DNA of 64,000 bases from Eutypa lata (taxonomy: Eukaryota > Ascomycota > Sordariomycetes > Xylariales > Diatrypaceae): the NCBI GenBank assembly GCA_022661535.1, contig JAKULF010000005.1:5738493-5802492 (forward strand), in the 5' to 3' direction. How positions within the stretch are numbered: position 1 is the stretch's first letter; the number at the start of each line of letters is the position of its first letter. Positions 1 through 9,930 of this stretch are shown piece after piece. The notes under the pieces are model-generated. The model saw nothing but the letters and a program-made list of their open reading frames with translations. It was not told the DNA's origin and made no database searches. The position numbers and the translations under genes were made by a program.

Positions 1-1
1 A

Positions 2-187
2 TCTGGCACGGTGCTGGCCATGCGGGAAGCCCCGAGTAGCCATCCTTGTCGTCGGCCTAAGATGGTAGTGCGCCTGAGCAAGGCTGAGGCTGTCCCTCCT
101 GGACGTGACATTCGAAGATACACAGGGGACATGATCACACAAGTGGAGGCGAAGGAAGATTTGCTTAGGTTGAGAAGAATAGGTTGA
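2..187 (+). CDS. Possible 3' end of a gene, partial at the window edge
   Basis: A reading frame is open from base 2 to a TGA at 185-187, giving 61 residues with no start inside the window. The sequence is charged and Arg-rich (for example RRPKMVVRLSKAEA and QVEAKEDLLRLRRIG near the end). An AATAAA lies at 213-218, 26 bases after the stop, where a fungal polyadenylation signal would sit. I do not recognise the family. It could be the last exon of a gene beginning left of the window, or a chance open frame; 61 open codons in DNA of this composition is weak evidence alone. Confidence 0.3.
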   Translation, partial: SGTVLAMREAPSSHPCRRPKMVVRLSKAEAVPPGRDIRRYTGDMITQVEAKEDLLRLRRIG

Positions 188-1277
188 TCGAACTCAACCA
201 AAAGCTAGCTCTAATAAAGAAACCATTTTCGACAGAATTATAGCGGTATCGTAGAGCTGGTCCCTTGCACCCGTGTTATTATCGCCCCTGGGGTTCTCAC
301 GGGCGCTATGCTATTACCTGGTTACATGTCATACACAGTAATCAATTGCAACGCGAGCTAAGACTTACATAAGATAAGTACATAATGATATCATACCGAC
401 GAAGCAAACCCACTAAAATCAACGACGTTCAACCTATGTATGTGGTATAATGAAAACCGACGAATTTCGTTCTTTCTATACAATCTATACAAAACATGCT
501 TCGGATTCCTCCAGCATTGTTATCGTGTCAACCCTTACCATGCCTACTAGGTGCCTATGTACCCAAGTAGAGTAGTACGTTGTACCTGCGTGATTTACGT
601 GCTTACTTTACAAATGTCGGGCTGTTCGGGTAAAAATGGATACTTCTTGATTACCTAGCCTATACATAGTTGAAGACTTTGTTAGACTCGTGTCTGTCAA
701 AAATTAACATCGAGGCCCTATCATTGGGCCTCATAATAAATCCCGCTTCAATTGGCTTCAATTGCAATGCCCACGCTGACCGGGTCTTGGCGTAGTATTA
801 GACAATTCTCTATGGCTTACCTCTAAATGTGTAGATGGCATTGATACTACAAGGCCTGTGTAGCACCTGGTGCCCCATTGCTTACCTGGATATCCCAGCT
901 TGCCAGCCATCATGGCAATGGGCTATACTATATTATAATCGAGCCGAGGCGATTGATATTCATACAGTTAGTTCACTGCCACTATCTGTTACTTTGACCG
1001 GTGATTGCTTCATCATGCTCATGCTAAAGAGATATTCGTAGCAGTGGTTATGTGAAATAGTTAGAGGCGAACCACAAGCCAAGCTTCTAGCCATTCGATG
1101 CCCGGCTAGTCGGTTTACCCTCTAGGTACGTCCCTTCCTCGAACTAGGAACAATGGTTAAGGAAAAGGGAGAGAACGACAGCTAAGAGATGGTCAATTAG
1201 AAACCCATCCCGTCCTTCCTAACTACCACTCTGGCAAAAGACTCAAATCTTCCCCATTGTGTCAGTCCAGCATAACA
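188..1277. other. Intergenic stretch with no supported gene
   Basis: This stretch has mixed composition. It holds an AATAAA at 213-218 that may serve the gene to the left, and a 68-codon ORF at 835-1041 with no recognisable domain, which I did not accept. I see no tRNA, no tandem repeat and no transposon end. The right part, 1140-1277, is the 3' flank of the minus-strand protease gene. Confidence 0.5.
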
Positions 1278-2491
1278 TTAATATATCAACAGTCCAGATA
1301 TACAGCTACCAAAGTTGTCAGCATTAATCAACCAATTTGGGATATGGGGTGGCTCACCATTGGCGTAAAGTGAGTAGTTGTCGGCGTTAAGCAGGGCCCT
1401 CTCAGGGGGAAGAGCCGTGCTCTCGTTATATCCATAACTGTAGTCATTCGTATGAGGGCTGAACACGCCTTCGCAGTGAGTAGTCTCATGCAGTGTTGTT
1501 GTTGCTTGGCATTGTCTGTGGCAACCAAGCGGCAGCGGGGGAAGGGTATTGTAGAAGAGCGGACACATAACCATAGTATCTACATCCCATGCTGTATACG
1601 CGTTTAGGGGGCCGTCGATCTCACATAGACTGTAGTAGTCATAGCAGAAGTACCGCGACACCCCTGAATCAGTAGTTGAACACTCTTGGGCTGCAGCTCT
1701 TAGGCGCTCCGCGACGGTCTTGCGGGTCTCTGATGAATTTGTTTTGAAGTACTCCACGAACCGGTCAGACGCTGGGTCTACCGCATCATCCGCTGCCGCG
1801 AGTGCTAGCTTCTGGCAATTAGCTAGTGCTGCCGTGCTGGCCGCCCCCCGCGTCCCATTGGCACTGCAGCCCTCGACATCTATGTTGGTTCGGTCGTCAA
1901 GAACTTTGCCTACAAATGAAGGATTTCTCGCTTCAATATGCATGCTGATAGTATTAGATCTGATGGTAGCCGCTGGCCCAGATAATCTCGAGGACGGTGC
2001 AATGGCAACAGGGATCGCCCCCTCAACTCTGAAAGAATAAGTCCCAGAATGATCAAAGCCGTGCACCATTCCACCGTCAATCATGACATCGATCGATTCA
2101 GATGCCTTGAGTAGCTGGAAATGCTTGCTTTGAAGCGCGTCATAGTGGACACTGGGAAGAATGGCCTTGGCTCGGACCTCCTCACCTTGGTGATGTTAGA
2201 TTGTCGATTGTTTTCCTGATATTGACAGGGAGACTCACCAGCTTCGTCCAGGACAACAACTTTCTGAACTGGAAGTTTATCATCTAGGAGTGTGCCAACT
2301 TTTAGGAGGTTCAAGTCGGCAGTACCCGCATTCGTGATACGAGCAATCAGCTCGCTGACGTCTCCGGATGTAGGCACGACCAATTCTACTTCCAGCTGTG
2401 AGGAGCCCTTGTCATATCCTACACCATGGCTAAGCACACGTCCGGCAAAAGCGACGGCTGCCAGCAGTGAAAGGGCTTGGCTTGGAAACAT
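1278..2491 (-). CDS. Secreted deuterolysin-type zinc metalloprotease (M35), two exons
   Basis: The CDS joins exon 1 (2491-2239) and exon 2 (2185-1278, stop TAA) to 387 codons, a 386-residue protein of normal length for a fungal M35 prepro-enzyme. The zinc site is visible: HETTH at residues 317-321 gives two His ligands and the catalytic Glu, and HTNDYSYG at 329-336 matches the aspzincin motif GTxDxxYG, with Asp332 as third ligand; the first Gly is His here. The N-terminus (MFPSQALSLLAAVAFAGRVLS) is a hydrophobic signal peptide. A propeptide should follow, as in the family, and the catalytic part is Cys-rich, fitting a disulfide-bonded secreted enzyme. The start at 2491 is chosen because an upstream in-frame ATG (2545) would put polar residues before the signal peptide, and A is at -3. 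A TATA-like element lies about 70 bp upstream. No break is seen. Family membership is near certain; the substrate is inferred to be extracellular protein. Confidence 0.93.
2186..2238 (-). other. Intron of the deuterolysin gene (53 bp)
   Basis: On the minus strand it begins GTGAGT and ends CACCAAG, with a CTAAC branch site at 2199-2195, only a few bases before the acceptor. Removing it joins ...LDEAG to GEEVRAKA... in phase 1 and keeps the M35 propeptide frame open. Retaining it leads into an unrelated frame that stops just after 2084. Confidence 0.9.
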
Positions 2492-2560
2492 GTTGGTTGG
2501 ATGCTTAGGATTACTGGCCCTACTCCATGCCAGCATATCGTCCACTGGAGGTGGGAAGGC

Positions 2561-2572
2561 CTTTTAATATAG
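2561..2572 (-). promoter_or_regulatory. TATA-like element upstream of the deuterolysin gene
   Basis: The minus strand reads CTATATTAAAAG about 70 bp before the ATG at 2491, a plausible core-promoter position. It is judged from sequence and position only. Confidence 0.4.
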
Positions 2573-3270
2573 TCAACCGGCAATTTCCAGCTCAATAATT
2601 GGGACCCAGGCTCCATGTTGATAATACTGGTGGCTATAAACAACGAGGGTTGCTTTTGCTCGTATTGCGCTGGAACGCTGCCATTTCTAGCAGGTCTACC
2701 GCTTAACACGACCGCCAAGTCTCATGATTAAACCCTGCGGTCCCACAATCACGCGGCGGTCTACCCTATCAAAGTTAGCACGTCAAGACCGACGAGAGAA
2801 TGATGGGCGAAGCGCAGTGTTGTGGAGTTACATAATTTCGATAATGTCGATGTCTTCGTATATAGCATACCTTGGGATTTCATATTTTTTAGAAATAGTC
2901 AACGCTAAGCCCACCGATGGGCCATTCATCGTTGCAGATTGCGGTTAAGATCTAGAACGGAGGGTATTGTTGTAACTGGTCCAACCTTAGTCCCATAGGC
3001 TGGCCAGACGGTCTCAAGGTGACCATGTTCTAGGGGGTAAAACCACGTGCGCACAATTGGTATGGTCTATACCATAATTTATAAACATAAATTTTTGTAC
3101 AGACATTCAATACCGTGTTTAAAAATAAAAAAGCCTTAAGCCCAGAGATACCAGCGGTGAACCTTTGCAGAAATGAAGAGGCTGTCTGTTAGTTGGATAG
3201 AGGATCTGGAATAGCATTTGAGGAGGCAGGAACTATTCTAACTTACTCCAGACCATTTCATTTCAAAGAA

Positions 3271-3328
3271 CATGCCCCTATTTTTTTCCCTATAACAATA
3301 CTCCTTCCCCTTTCCCCCTTTCGCCTGC
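3271..3328 (+). promoter_or_regulatory. Pyrimidine-rich tract
   Basis: The plus strand is strongly C/T-rich (for example CTCCTTCCCCTTTCCCCCTT at 3301-3320). Such tracts are common just upstream of transcription starts in filamentous fungi. There is no confirmed plus-strand gene close downstream, so it may be left from a lost gene. Confidence 0.25.
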
Positions 3329-3704
3329 ATATCTACTGATCCGGTCGCAGAAACGACTTATATACTATTGCTTCTCTAAGACGAACTGAACTGTCTTAGT
3401 ACGACGGCGCAGAAGGACGTTTCAGCGCTGTTGGACAAGATAACCTCGCCAAAGACCATACCGTCATCCGCTTCCTCCAACCATCATAGTCCACGTAGAT
3501 GTGTAGATTGGGATTTTGTATCAAGCTATTGTCTTAACGTTCCAAGCCTACTTGTGATGGGGGTGGGATGTTAATGGGAAGGGCAATTAACCGCGTTCAA
3601 TAAGAGAATTTCGCTTAAATCTTCTAGCTCTCGTCCCGCACCATCAATACATGTCGTAATAAGTCGATAATTCACACTCATTCCTTACTCGGGTTAACTG
3701 CTAG

Positions 3705-3768
3705 GCTTTTCCCTTCTCTTCTTCTTCTCTTTCCTTCTTCGCTTAACAACCCCCCTCGCCCCCCTTTT
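3705..3768 (+). promoter_or_regulatory. Second pyrimidine-rich tract
   Basis: CTTTTCCCTTCTCTTCTTC runs into further CT repeats and then C runs at 3750-3764. It lies about 0.4 kb before the doubtful ORF at 4141 and 1.1 kb before the esterase, so it may belong to either promoter or to neither. Confidence 0.25.
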
Positions 3769-4140
3769 GGTATTCAAATGTTTAGGAGTTAGGCCACCAG
3801 GCATTAAACGGCAGTCTACAAGACAGGAAGACAACCTAAATTCCTATCATCATATCATGTTCTTCCGTTGAACTATATTAAGGTTGTAAAAAATTATTTT
3901 GGCCGAGGGGGAGGGAAGAACTCAAAACATCTTTCTTGCAATTAAGCGTGTCATTGGGCCTGAATTACGAGTGGTATCGGTGGTGTGGTACGTACAAATC
4001 GCTATTGCTATCGATGCAACAACGGCGTCGGTATTGCGATGCATTTTAAACGTGTACATGGAAAAACAATGTCAGCTATATTAGGATGGTTAGGCGGAGT
4101 TTAACACAAAAGCGTTTAAAGGTTAATAATACGAAGGACG

Positions 4141-4590
4141 ATGTTCGGTTTAGAGCGAGCGGAACTCGTACTTGGGGTTTTGATTAGGCTAATTACCCCT
4201 TATTGCATTGTTTTAATATATCGCTACGTGGGGTCCCATCGGCCTGGGAAGAGACGGGGAAATAGGTGTTCAGTTGGGCAATTGCTCTTGATTGCCATAT
4301 TTATTTGTACCAGATTGTTATTGTCCGACTTTTATATTACGATGTTGAGATATGTTCTCGCAGTTAGGTTGTCGTGCGTATGTAGATATAATATCGCGTT
4401 GTACGCAGAGAGTCTTTTGATGATGTTAAATAGTGTGCAACACTTGTGCTATTTGGGCTTCACAGTATTTCCAGTCGATTTCCAACTGCCTCCCTTAAGC
4501 ACCCCTTATTGGAAGCCAGGTTTACATATAGACTGCAGTTCAGAAGTAATCCACGGGGCAGGTGCTTATAATAGGACTAGCAATATATGA
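4141..4590 (+). CDS. Unrecognised ORF, 149 residues, possibly membrane-associated
   Basis: This ATG-started frame runs 149 codons in DNA of moderate GC. The protein has hydrophobic stretches near residues 9-29 and 47-68, a basic loop between them (RPGKRRGNR) and several Cys, and ends with a polar Asn/Thr/Ser tail. I recognise no family or motif. It lies 262 bp before the esterase start on the same strand. Its length is somewhat more than expected by chance, but codon use is not convincingly gene-like and no intron is evident. It may be a species-specific gene, a decayed fragment or a chance ORF. Confidence 0.2.
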   Translation: MFGLERAELVLGVLIRLITPYCIVLIYRYVGSHRPGKRRGNRCSVGQLLLIAIFICTRLLLSDFYITMLRYVLAVRLSCVCRYNIALYAESLLMMLNSVQHLCYLGFTVFPVDFQLPPLSTPYWKPGLHIDCSSEVIHGAGAYNRTSNI

Positions 4591-4852
4591 CATGACCGCA
4601 CACCTATCCGTCCAGGTCTTGGTTGTTGTCACCATTTAACCGGTAGTATTTAGCCGTATAGAAGGTGTATATGACTATAGTGTATTTGAATCGGCAGTGT
4701 ATGTTTTAGTGATTTAAGTAGACATTGGTGTTTATTATAATTCCTAAACGGGTCCTCTGTAATATGATGCCTTCCTCTTCACGTACGTCCATACCCTACA
4801 ACGAGCAAATCAATTCAGTTTGGTTTCAATATCTGTCTCTAATTTCAGGATC

Positions 4853-5734
4853 ATGCAGCGCATAATGTCGATATTTCCCCTGGCCCTGATACTAGCCATA
4901 ACTGCCTGCAGCTATGCACAAGACGCCACGGTCAGAATCATGCCCTTGGGTGATTCTATCACTGGGAGCCCAGTCAGTAGCGAACCAGCTCCCCTCTTAC
5001 TAACAAGAGTCTTAAGTTGACAGAAGCATATCAACAAATAGGGTTGCTGGCGTGCTCTACTCTGGCGTAAGCTGCAGGATGCCAATATTACAAATACGAA
5101 GTTTGTCGGCACATTGCCCGCTCAAGGTTGCGGTTTTCCCTACGATGGAGCGAACGAGGGCCACGGTGGTATCCTTGCGACTGGTATTGTCGGAAGTAAC
5201 CAGCTTCCGGGATGGCTCTCGCAGACACATCCAGATGTCATTTTGATGCACTTGGGTAAACGAACATCAAGATAGTTCCAACCCCTTGAGACAAGCTTGG
5301 CATGGCTAACAGAATATTTAGGGACAAATGATGTGTGGAGCAATATCAGCCCAGAAAACATTCTGGACGCATTTGGCACTCTGTTGCAACAGATGCGGGA
5401 GAGCAAAAACACAATGAAAGTACTGGTAAGTTGTGTCTACCTTTCTACTTACCATTCCCCGCAAGGTTTTATAGTTAATATCATATAGGTCGCCGAGATC
5501 ATCCCAATGAATCCAATGAACTGCGGACAGTGCGGGGATAGGATTGTGGCCTTGAACACAGCCATAAGAGACTGGGCAACGTTGAAAAGCACACCGGAAA
5601 GTCCCGTCACAGCGGTTGATTTATGGACTGGCTTCAATGATGCAACAGATGCTGTCGACGGCGTACATCCAAATGATTCCGGAAACCAAAAAATAGCCAA
5701 CGCTTGGTTTGAACCATTGGCCTACGCTTTGTAA
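4853..5734 (+). CDS. Secreted SGNH/GDSL esterase, CE3 acetylxylan-esterase type, four exons
   Basis: The exons 4853-4972, 5042-5255, 5322-5425 and 5489-5734 join to 228 codons, a 227-residue protein. Residues 1-23 are a signal peptide (hydrophobic SIFPLALILAITA, then YAQ). All SGNH blocks are present: GDSIT at 33-37 with nucleophile Ser35, EGHGG at 79-83 with the block II Gly, GTND at 112-115 with Asn114, and DGVHPN at 203-208 with Asp203 and His206. The spacing and flanking words (MPLGDSITGSP, DLWTGFNDATDAVDGVHPND) are those of carbohydrate esterase family 3, which removes acetyl groups from xylan outside the cell. There is no carbohydrate-binding module. ATG 4853 is the first ATG in the frame and has A at -3. 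The gene is intact despite lying about 1.4 kb from the RIP block. Substrate is inferred from family. Confidence 0.92.
4973..5041 (+). other. Esterase intron 1 (69 bp)
   Basis: It begins GTCAGT and ends AAATAG, phase 0, joining ...GDSITGSP to GCWRALLW. A CTAAC lies at 5000-5004, rather far from the acceptor; nearer AGs (such as 5032) would bring in a stop before the conserved GCWR. The donor is the least standard of the three. Confidence 0.8.
5256..5321 (+). other. Esterase intron 2 (66 bp)
   Basis: It begins GTAAAC, has CTAAC at 5306-5310 and ends TTTAG. It splits the Gly codon of the GTND block (LMHLG/TNDVW), which is restored exactly after splicing. Confidence 0.88.
5426..5488 (+). other. 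Esterase intron 3 (63 bp)
   Basis: It begins GTAAGT and ends CATATAG, phase 0, joining ...NTMKVL to VAEIIPMNP, a well-conserved CE3 stretch. The branch site is weaker here (no perfect CTAAC). Confidence 0.88.
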
Positions 5735-5738
5735 TAAA
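5733..5738 (+). terminator. AATAAA overlapping the esterase stop codon
   Basis: AATAAA at 5733-5738 overlaps the TAA stop (5732-5734), and AT-rich 3' flank follows to about 5,880. It could be the polyadenylation signal, although it sits unusually close to the stop. Confidence 0.4.
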
Positions 5739-5739
5739 A

Positions 5740-6312
5740 CCCTTAACTATAAACCAATCAAATTTAACATATTATAGTTCTATAATGAAATATTTATATT
5801 TACATCAGAATGTTATTTTAAAATATTTTTATTTTATTTTAAATTAATACAATAATATGATAATATGTAATATACATGAGTAAATGCCGAGCAGGGAAAA
5901 AGCATTAGAATTTTCAAGGATCTTAATAACTTGATACTAGCTAGATTGGTCGCTACTACATCTAGAATGATGATATTATGTTCGAGGCTGCTTTCTTGTT
6001 TACACAGGCGGGCACCCTTGTGAGGACTATTAAACCCCATCTTATCATCCGTGCGGCTAGACTCGACATTAATGGCATGGCACCAAGCGCATTGCTAAAG
6101 GTTGCGTATCGAATTCCAGGAGCCTCGAACTTTTAAAACGAGACAGACAATACCTTTGCAGGAGAATAGAAGACAAAATGGCCCCATACACTGAGCCGCT
6201 TGATCGAAGTTTTTATACTAAGTCGAGATAATTCCCAACTAAAAGTTGAGGATATCTTGACTCCTCTAGATCGATTTGCGATATGGAAATCGCCAGGAGG
6301 CATATGTAAAGC
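5740..6312. other. Intergenic region between convergent genes
   Basis: This is the shared 3' flank of the plus-strand esterase and the minus-strand O-methyltransferase remnant. Bases 5,755-5,880 are AT-rich but keep CpA and TpG, so they look like ordinary 3' UTR rather than RIP product. I see no gene in it. Confidence 0.5.
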
Positions 6313-6880
6313 TTACTTCCATTCAGCCATAATCAACTACAGATTGGAGCCAGTTGGCTGCTTGACCCACTTGAACTCGAAGTTAGGGCTGGCCTTCTTG
6401 ATGAGCTCCTTCCAATCATCCAGCTCGCGTTCATGAGCATTCTGAATCTCCGTCATTGTAAGGTTCATAGATCTGGAAAGGGAAGCTACGTTAGCATGGG
6501 TCCAGGACAATATATATATAGACCACGAACCCGAGGCGATTTTCCTGCCAGTTAGACATATTGCCTGGCTGAGGCATGACATTGCCGTTGATGATAATCT
6601 TCACCCCCGGCTTGAGGGCAGGAATAAGGTTCCGTAGGATCCGGATCGAATACTTGTCTGACCAGTTGTGGAAAATCCAACGGAAGAAGTAGACGTCGGC
6701 GCCCGGCACAGACTGCTCTTTAAGGAAGTCGTGGACCGTAAACTTGACACGGTTGGCTAGATCATGAGGGTCACTTTCTTGTGCCGCGGCTATGAGCGGC
6801 TCCACGTCTTGGATAACGAACGACATGGACGGATTCTTGCGAACAATCGCAAAGCAGGTGAAGCCCTGGGAAGCACCAAC
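6313..6880 (-). pseudogene. Broken fungal O-methyltransferase (family 2), 5' half missing, premature stop
   Basis: Homology is readable from about 6880 (VGASQGFTCFAIVRKNP, the glycine-rich SAM-binding loop) through FVIQDVEPLI and DVYFFRWIFHNWSDKY, which includes the catalytic His of this family, to ILRNLIPALKPG. An intron at 6530-6473 (GTTCGT, CTAAC at 6494-6490, TTTCCAG) joins it to NAHERELDDW, the conserved C-terminal block. About 170 residues remain where the family has roughly 400. The N-terminal dimerisation half and any start codon are absent; upstream of 6880 the sequence turns AT-rich with no acceptor AG. In the last exon TAG at 6339-6337 interrupts GSNL/LIMAEWK, and the natural TAA follows at 6315-6313. 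CAG to TAG would be a single CpA-to-TpA change, typical of RIP. Related enzymes methylate secondary metabolites; this one should be inactive. Confidence 0.85.
6473..6530 (-). other. Intron within the O-methyltransferase remnant (58 bp)
   Basis: On the minus strand it begins GTTCGT, has CTAAC at 6494-6490 and ends TTTCCAG. Splicing gives ENRLGSMNLTMTEIQNAHERE in frame, so the splice signals outlived the loss of the gene. Confidence 0.8.
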
Positions 6881-7100
6881 GTAATGCGATATATAATAAG
6901 TATCAAGTGTTATTACGAGGAGTCACTCGATCAAAGTCACCGGGATTGCTTGAAGACAGTCGTAATCGCCAAATAACGAGGATAGAAAGGCGTTCTAGAG
7001 CCCGGGGTTGGGGGTGAAGGGGTTTAACTTACGTCTACAAAGGTAACGGTTAAAAGTCAGGAATTTCTTGGCGCCAAGCTACGGTATGAATTAATTTAAG
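6881..7100. other. Edge of the AT-rich block
   Basis: Composition is still mixed to about 7,080 (for example CCCGGGGTTGGGGGTGAAGG at 7001-7020). It collapses to almost pure A/T by about 7,150. No gene, tRNA or clear transposon end marks the step. Confidence 0.6.
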
Positions 7101-9374
7101 CAAGCATTAATATATAATGCCGGCGAATATTTCGAAATGCGTTAAAAGTATTACGAACTTTTTTATATATAACATTTAATTTTAAAAATAATAAAAATTA
7201 TAAAAATTAATAAATTAATTTCTTAAATAAAATATTAATATTATATATTATTTTAAATAATACGATTTAATAATTTAAATTTAAATTATAATATTATATT
7301 TTAATTTTTTTAAAAAATTTAATAAAATTATTAATTATAATAAAAACTTTATTAAAAAAATAATTTTTTTAATTAAATTAATAATAATAATTAAAATAAT
7401 AAATCGTTAAAAATAATATTTAAAATATAATAAAATAAAAATATAATAAAAATATAATTTTTTTTATAAAAAATAATATTAAAATTAATAATATAAGTTA
7501 ATACTTTTTAAAAAAAGTTTTATAAAAGTTATATTTTTTTTATATATATTAATATAACGAAAAATAATTATTAATTTTATATATTAAACTTTTCGTTGTT
7601 TTTATAATTTAAAATATAATAATATAAGTTTTATTAAAATTTTAATTATATTAATTAATAACATTTTTAAAAAATTTACGAATTTAATTTTATTTACGTT
7701 TTTATATAATTTTTTTTTTAAATTTTTTAAATTTTTAATAATTTTTTAATAATTTCTTTTAAAAATAATGTTTAAAAAAAATTATTTTATTTTTTATATT
7801 ATTTATTATTTAAAATTACGATTAAAAAAATATTTTATTAAAATTTTAATTATTTTTAATATTATTAAAGATTTTAATTAATATTTTTATTATTAAAATT
7901 TTTTAAAAAATTATAAAAAATTAATTATTATTATTATTATTATTATTTTATTATTTTATTTAAAAACGTTATATTAAATTTTTATATTATATATTATTAA
8001 ATTTTTTATAAAAAATTAATAATTAATTATAAAAATATTAATATTAATAACGATTAAATAAAATTTTATTATTAAATTTAAGCTTTTATTATTAAAAATT
8101 TATTTATATTTTAAATTTTTAAATTAAATTTTAACGTTATAATATATTTAATAATAAAAAATATAATTAATATTTTATTTAAATTTTTAAAACTTAATAA
8201 ATTAATTAAATTTAAAATATTAATTTTAAACTTTATTTTAAAAATTAATTTATAAATACGCTTTAAATTTATATATAAACTTTAATAATAAATTTATATT
8301 TATTATTTTTAAACTTTATTTTATACGTAAATTTTTAACTTTTAATATTTCGTTTTATTATATTTTTTATTAAAAGTTTAAATTAAGCTTTTATAACTGT
8401 TATAATATTTATTAATCGTATTTTTTAATTTATTTAAAAATAATTTTACGTTTTTTTAACTTTTTTTTTATATTTTTTTAATTTATTAATATCGTTTAAA
8501 TGTTTTTTTTATAAATTATTATTTTTTAAATATTTATTATAAAATATTTTTATTATAAATAATTTTTTTTATAATAAGTTATTTATTATTATTAAAAATT
8601 TAAATTTAAATTTTTTATTTAATTATTTTCTTTTATAAAGTTTTATATTAATTTTTAAAAAGTTTTTTTTTAAAAATTATTATTAAAAATTATTAAAAAA
8701 ATTATTTTAATAAAACATTAAAATTAATTTTTAATTAACGAATTTATCGATAATAAATTAATTTTTATTTTACGTTTTAATATTTAAAATCTTTTCGATT
8801 TTTTATTAAATTTTATATATTTATTCGTTATTTTTCTTTTTATTTATTTAAAAACTTTTATAAAATAATTATTTATTTTATATATTAAGTTTTTTTTAAT
8901 TAATTATATTTTACGTATTTATTAAGCTTAATATAAAAAAATCTTTATAAATTTTAAATTTTAATCGAAAAAAGCTTAATTTAATTTAATAATTTTAAGC
9001 TTTATATATATTAAAAACGAAGTTTTTTTTATATAAATTTCTTTTTTACGTATTGCTTAATAATTAATTAATAAAAATACGTATTAAAGAAATAATTATA
9101 TAATTAAATGTAAAATTAAATAACGATTACGAATATATATATATTATTATTATAACTTTTATTAAATGTAATTCTTTTTAAATTTAAGCTTAAAAAGTTA
9201 TATATATTAAAATACATTTTATTTTAACGCTTTTATAATTAATATATTATTAATATAATTTTAATTATTTCGAAAAAAGCCGTTTAAAAGTAAAATTATA
9301 TAAAAAACTTAAAACGTAATAATTTTAATAATATAATAAATAATTATAATATATTAACTTAAAAAGCGTTTTAA

Positions 9375-9548
9375 TATTTATTCGTTTAAACGGTTATTTA
9401 ATTCGTATATTATTATTATTACTTTAATTATTTCGAAAAAAGCCGTTTAAAAGTAATATTATATAAAAAAAGCTTAAAGCGTTATGATTTTTTTAATTAA
9501 AGTAATAATAATAATATGCGAATTAAATAATCGTTCGAACAAATAGCT
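9375..9548. mobile_element. MITE-like element with terminal inverted repeats of about 54 bp
   Basis: The left arm (9,375-9,430) and the reverse complement of the right arm (9,494-9,548) share TTATTTAATTCG, then ATATTATTATTATTACTTTAATT. The centre holds TTTCGAAAAAAGCCGTTTAAAAG, about 174 bp in all. The left arm and centre are partly repeated at 9,253-9,300 in direct orientation. Its size and symmetry fit a non-autonomous DNA transposon. No target-site duplication could be fixed in such AT-rich DNA. Confidence 0.55.
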
Positions 9549-9564
9549 TACGTAATTTAATTCG

Positions 9565-9800
9565 GATTTATAAGTTTATAAGTTTATAAGTTATAAGTTA
9601 CTTTATAAATTTATAAATTTATAAATTACTTTATAAGTTTATAAGTTATTTTATAAGTTTAAAAGTTTATAAAATTATAAGTTTAAAGGTTTTTAAGTTT
9701 TTAAGTTTATAAGTTTATAAGTTTATAAGTTTATAAGTTTATAAGTTTATAAGTTTATAAATTTATAAGTTTATAAGTTACTTTATAAGTTTAAAGGTTT
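9565..9800 (+). repeat. TATAAGTT octamer array
   Basis: Tandem TATAAGTT units, perfect for several copies around 9,706-9,765, alternate with variants such as TATAAATT and spacers reading ACTT. C and G are nearly absent. It matches what RIP would make of the TGTAGGTC array at 14.5 kb (TG to TA, GG to AG, C to T). Confidence 0.8.
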
Positions 9801-9805
9801 TTTTT

Positions 9806-9930
9806 AATCGTATATTATCATTATTATTTTAATTAAAAAAATTATAATACTCGAAGCTTTTATTATATTAAATTATATTTATACGGCTTTTTTATAAATA
9901 ATTAAAGCGGTAATGATAATATGTATATAA
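9806..9930. mobile_element. Second small inverted-repeat element
   Basis: The left arm TCGTATATTATCATTATTAT (9,808-9,827) matches the reverse complement of the right arm, AATGATAATATGTAT near 9,912-9,926, with a few differences. The centre carries GAAGCTTTTAT and TACGGCTTTTTT, resembling the centre of the 9.4-kb element in reverse. It is probably the same small family. Confidence 0.45.

Larger units (their letters stand above)
2580..4140. other. Intergenic region with pyrimidine-rich tracts, no supported gene
   Basis: The left end would be the upstream region of the minus-strand protease. Short ORFs at 2724-2948 and 3899-4084 show no domain, and the latter starts only at TTG. A frame around 3399-3570 stays open for about 60 codons but has no start or recognisable sequence. 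The composition becomes AT-richer after about 3,840. No RNA gene or repeat is evident. Confidence 0.4.

Noticed and set aside
835..1041. 68-codon ORF
   Set aside because: There is no recognisable domain, signal peptide or splice context; length is within chance for the region.
2419..2718. Minus-strand ORF overlapping exon 1 of the protease
   Set aside because: It is in a different frame from the signal peptide and M35 domain, so it is a shadow.
2724..2948. 74-codon ORF upstream of the protease
   Set aside because: It lies in the protease's upstream region, has no homology I can see and no typical start context.
3899..4084. 61-codon ORF
   Set aside because: It begins only at TTG, not ATG, and has no domain.
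6764..6976. 70-codon plus-strand ORF
   Set aside because: It is antisense to the O-methyltransferase remnant, whose homology is clear on the minus strand.
1..7100. tRNA or rRNA genes in the gene-bearing part
   Set aside because: I looked for cloverleaf-type arms and conserved loop words and found none convincing.
9565..9800. CRISPR-like array
   Set aside because: The units are 8 bp without unique spacers, in a fungal nuclear context; it is a decayed octamer satellite.
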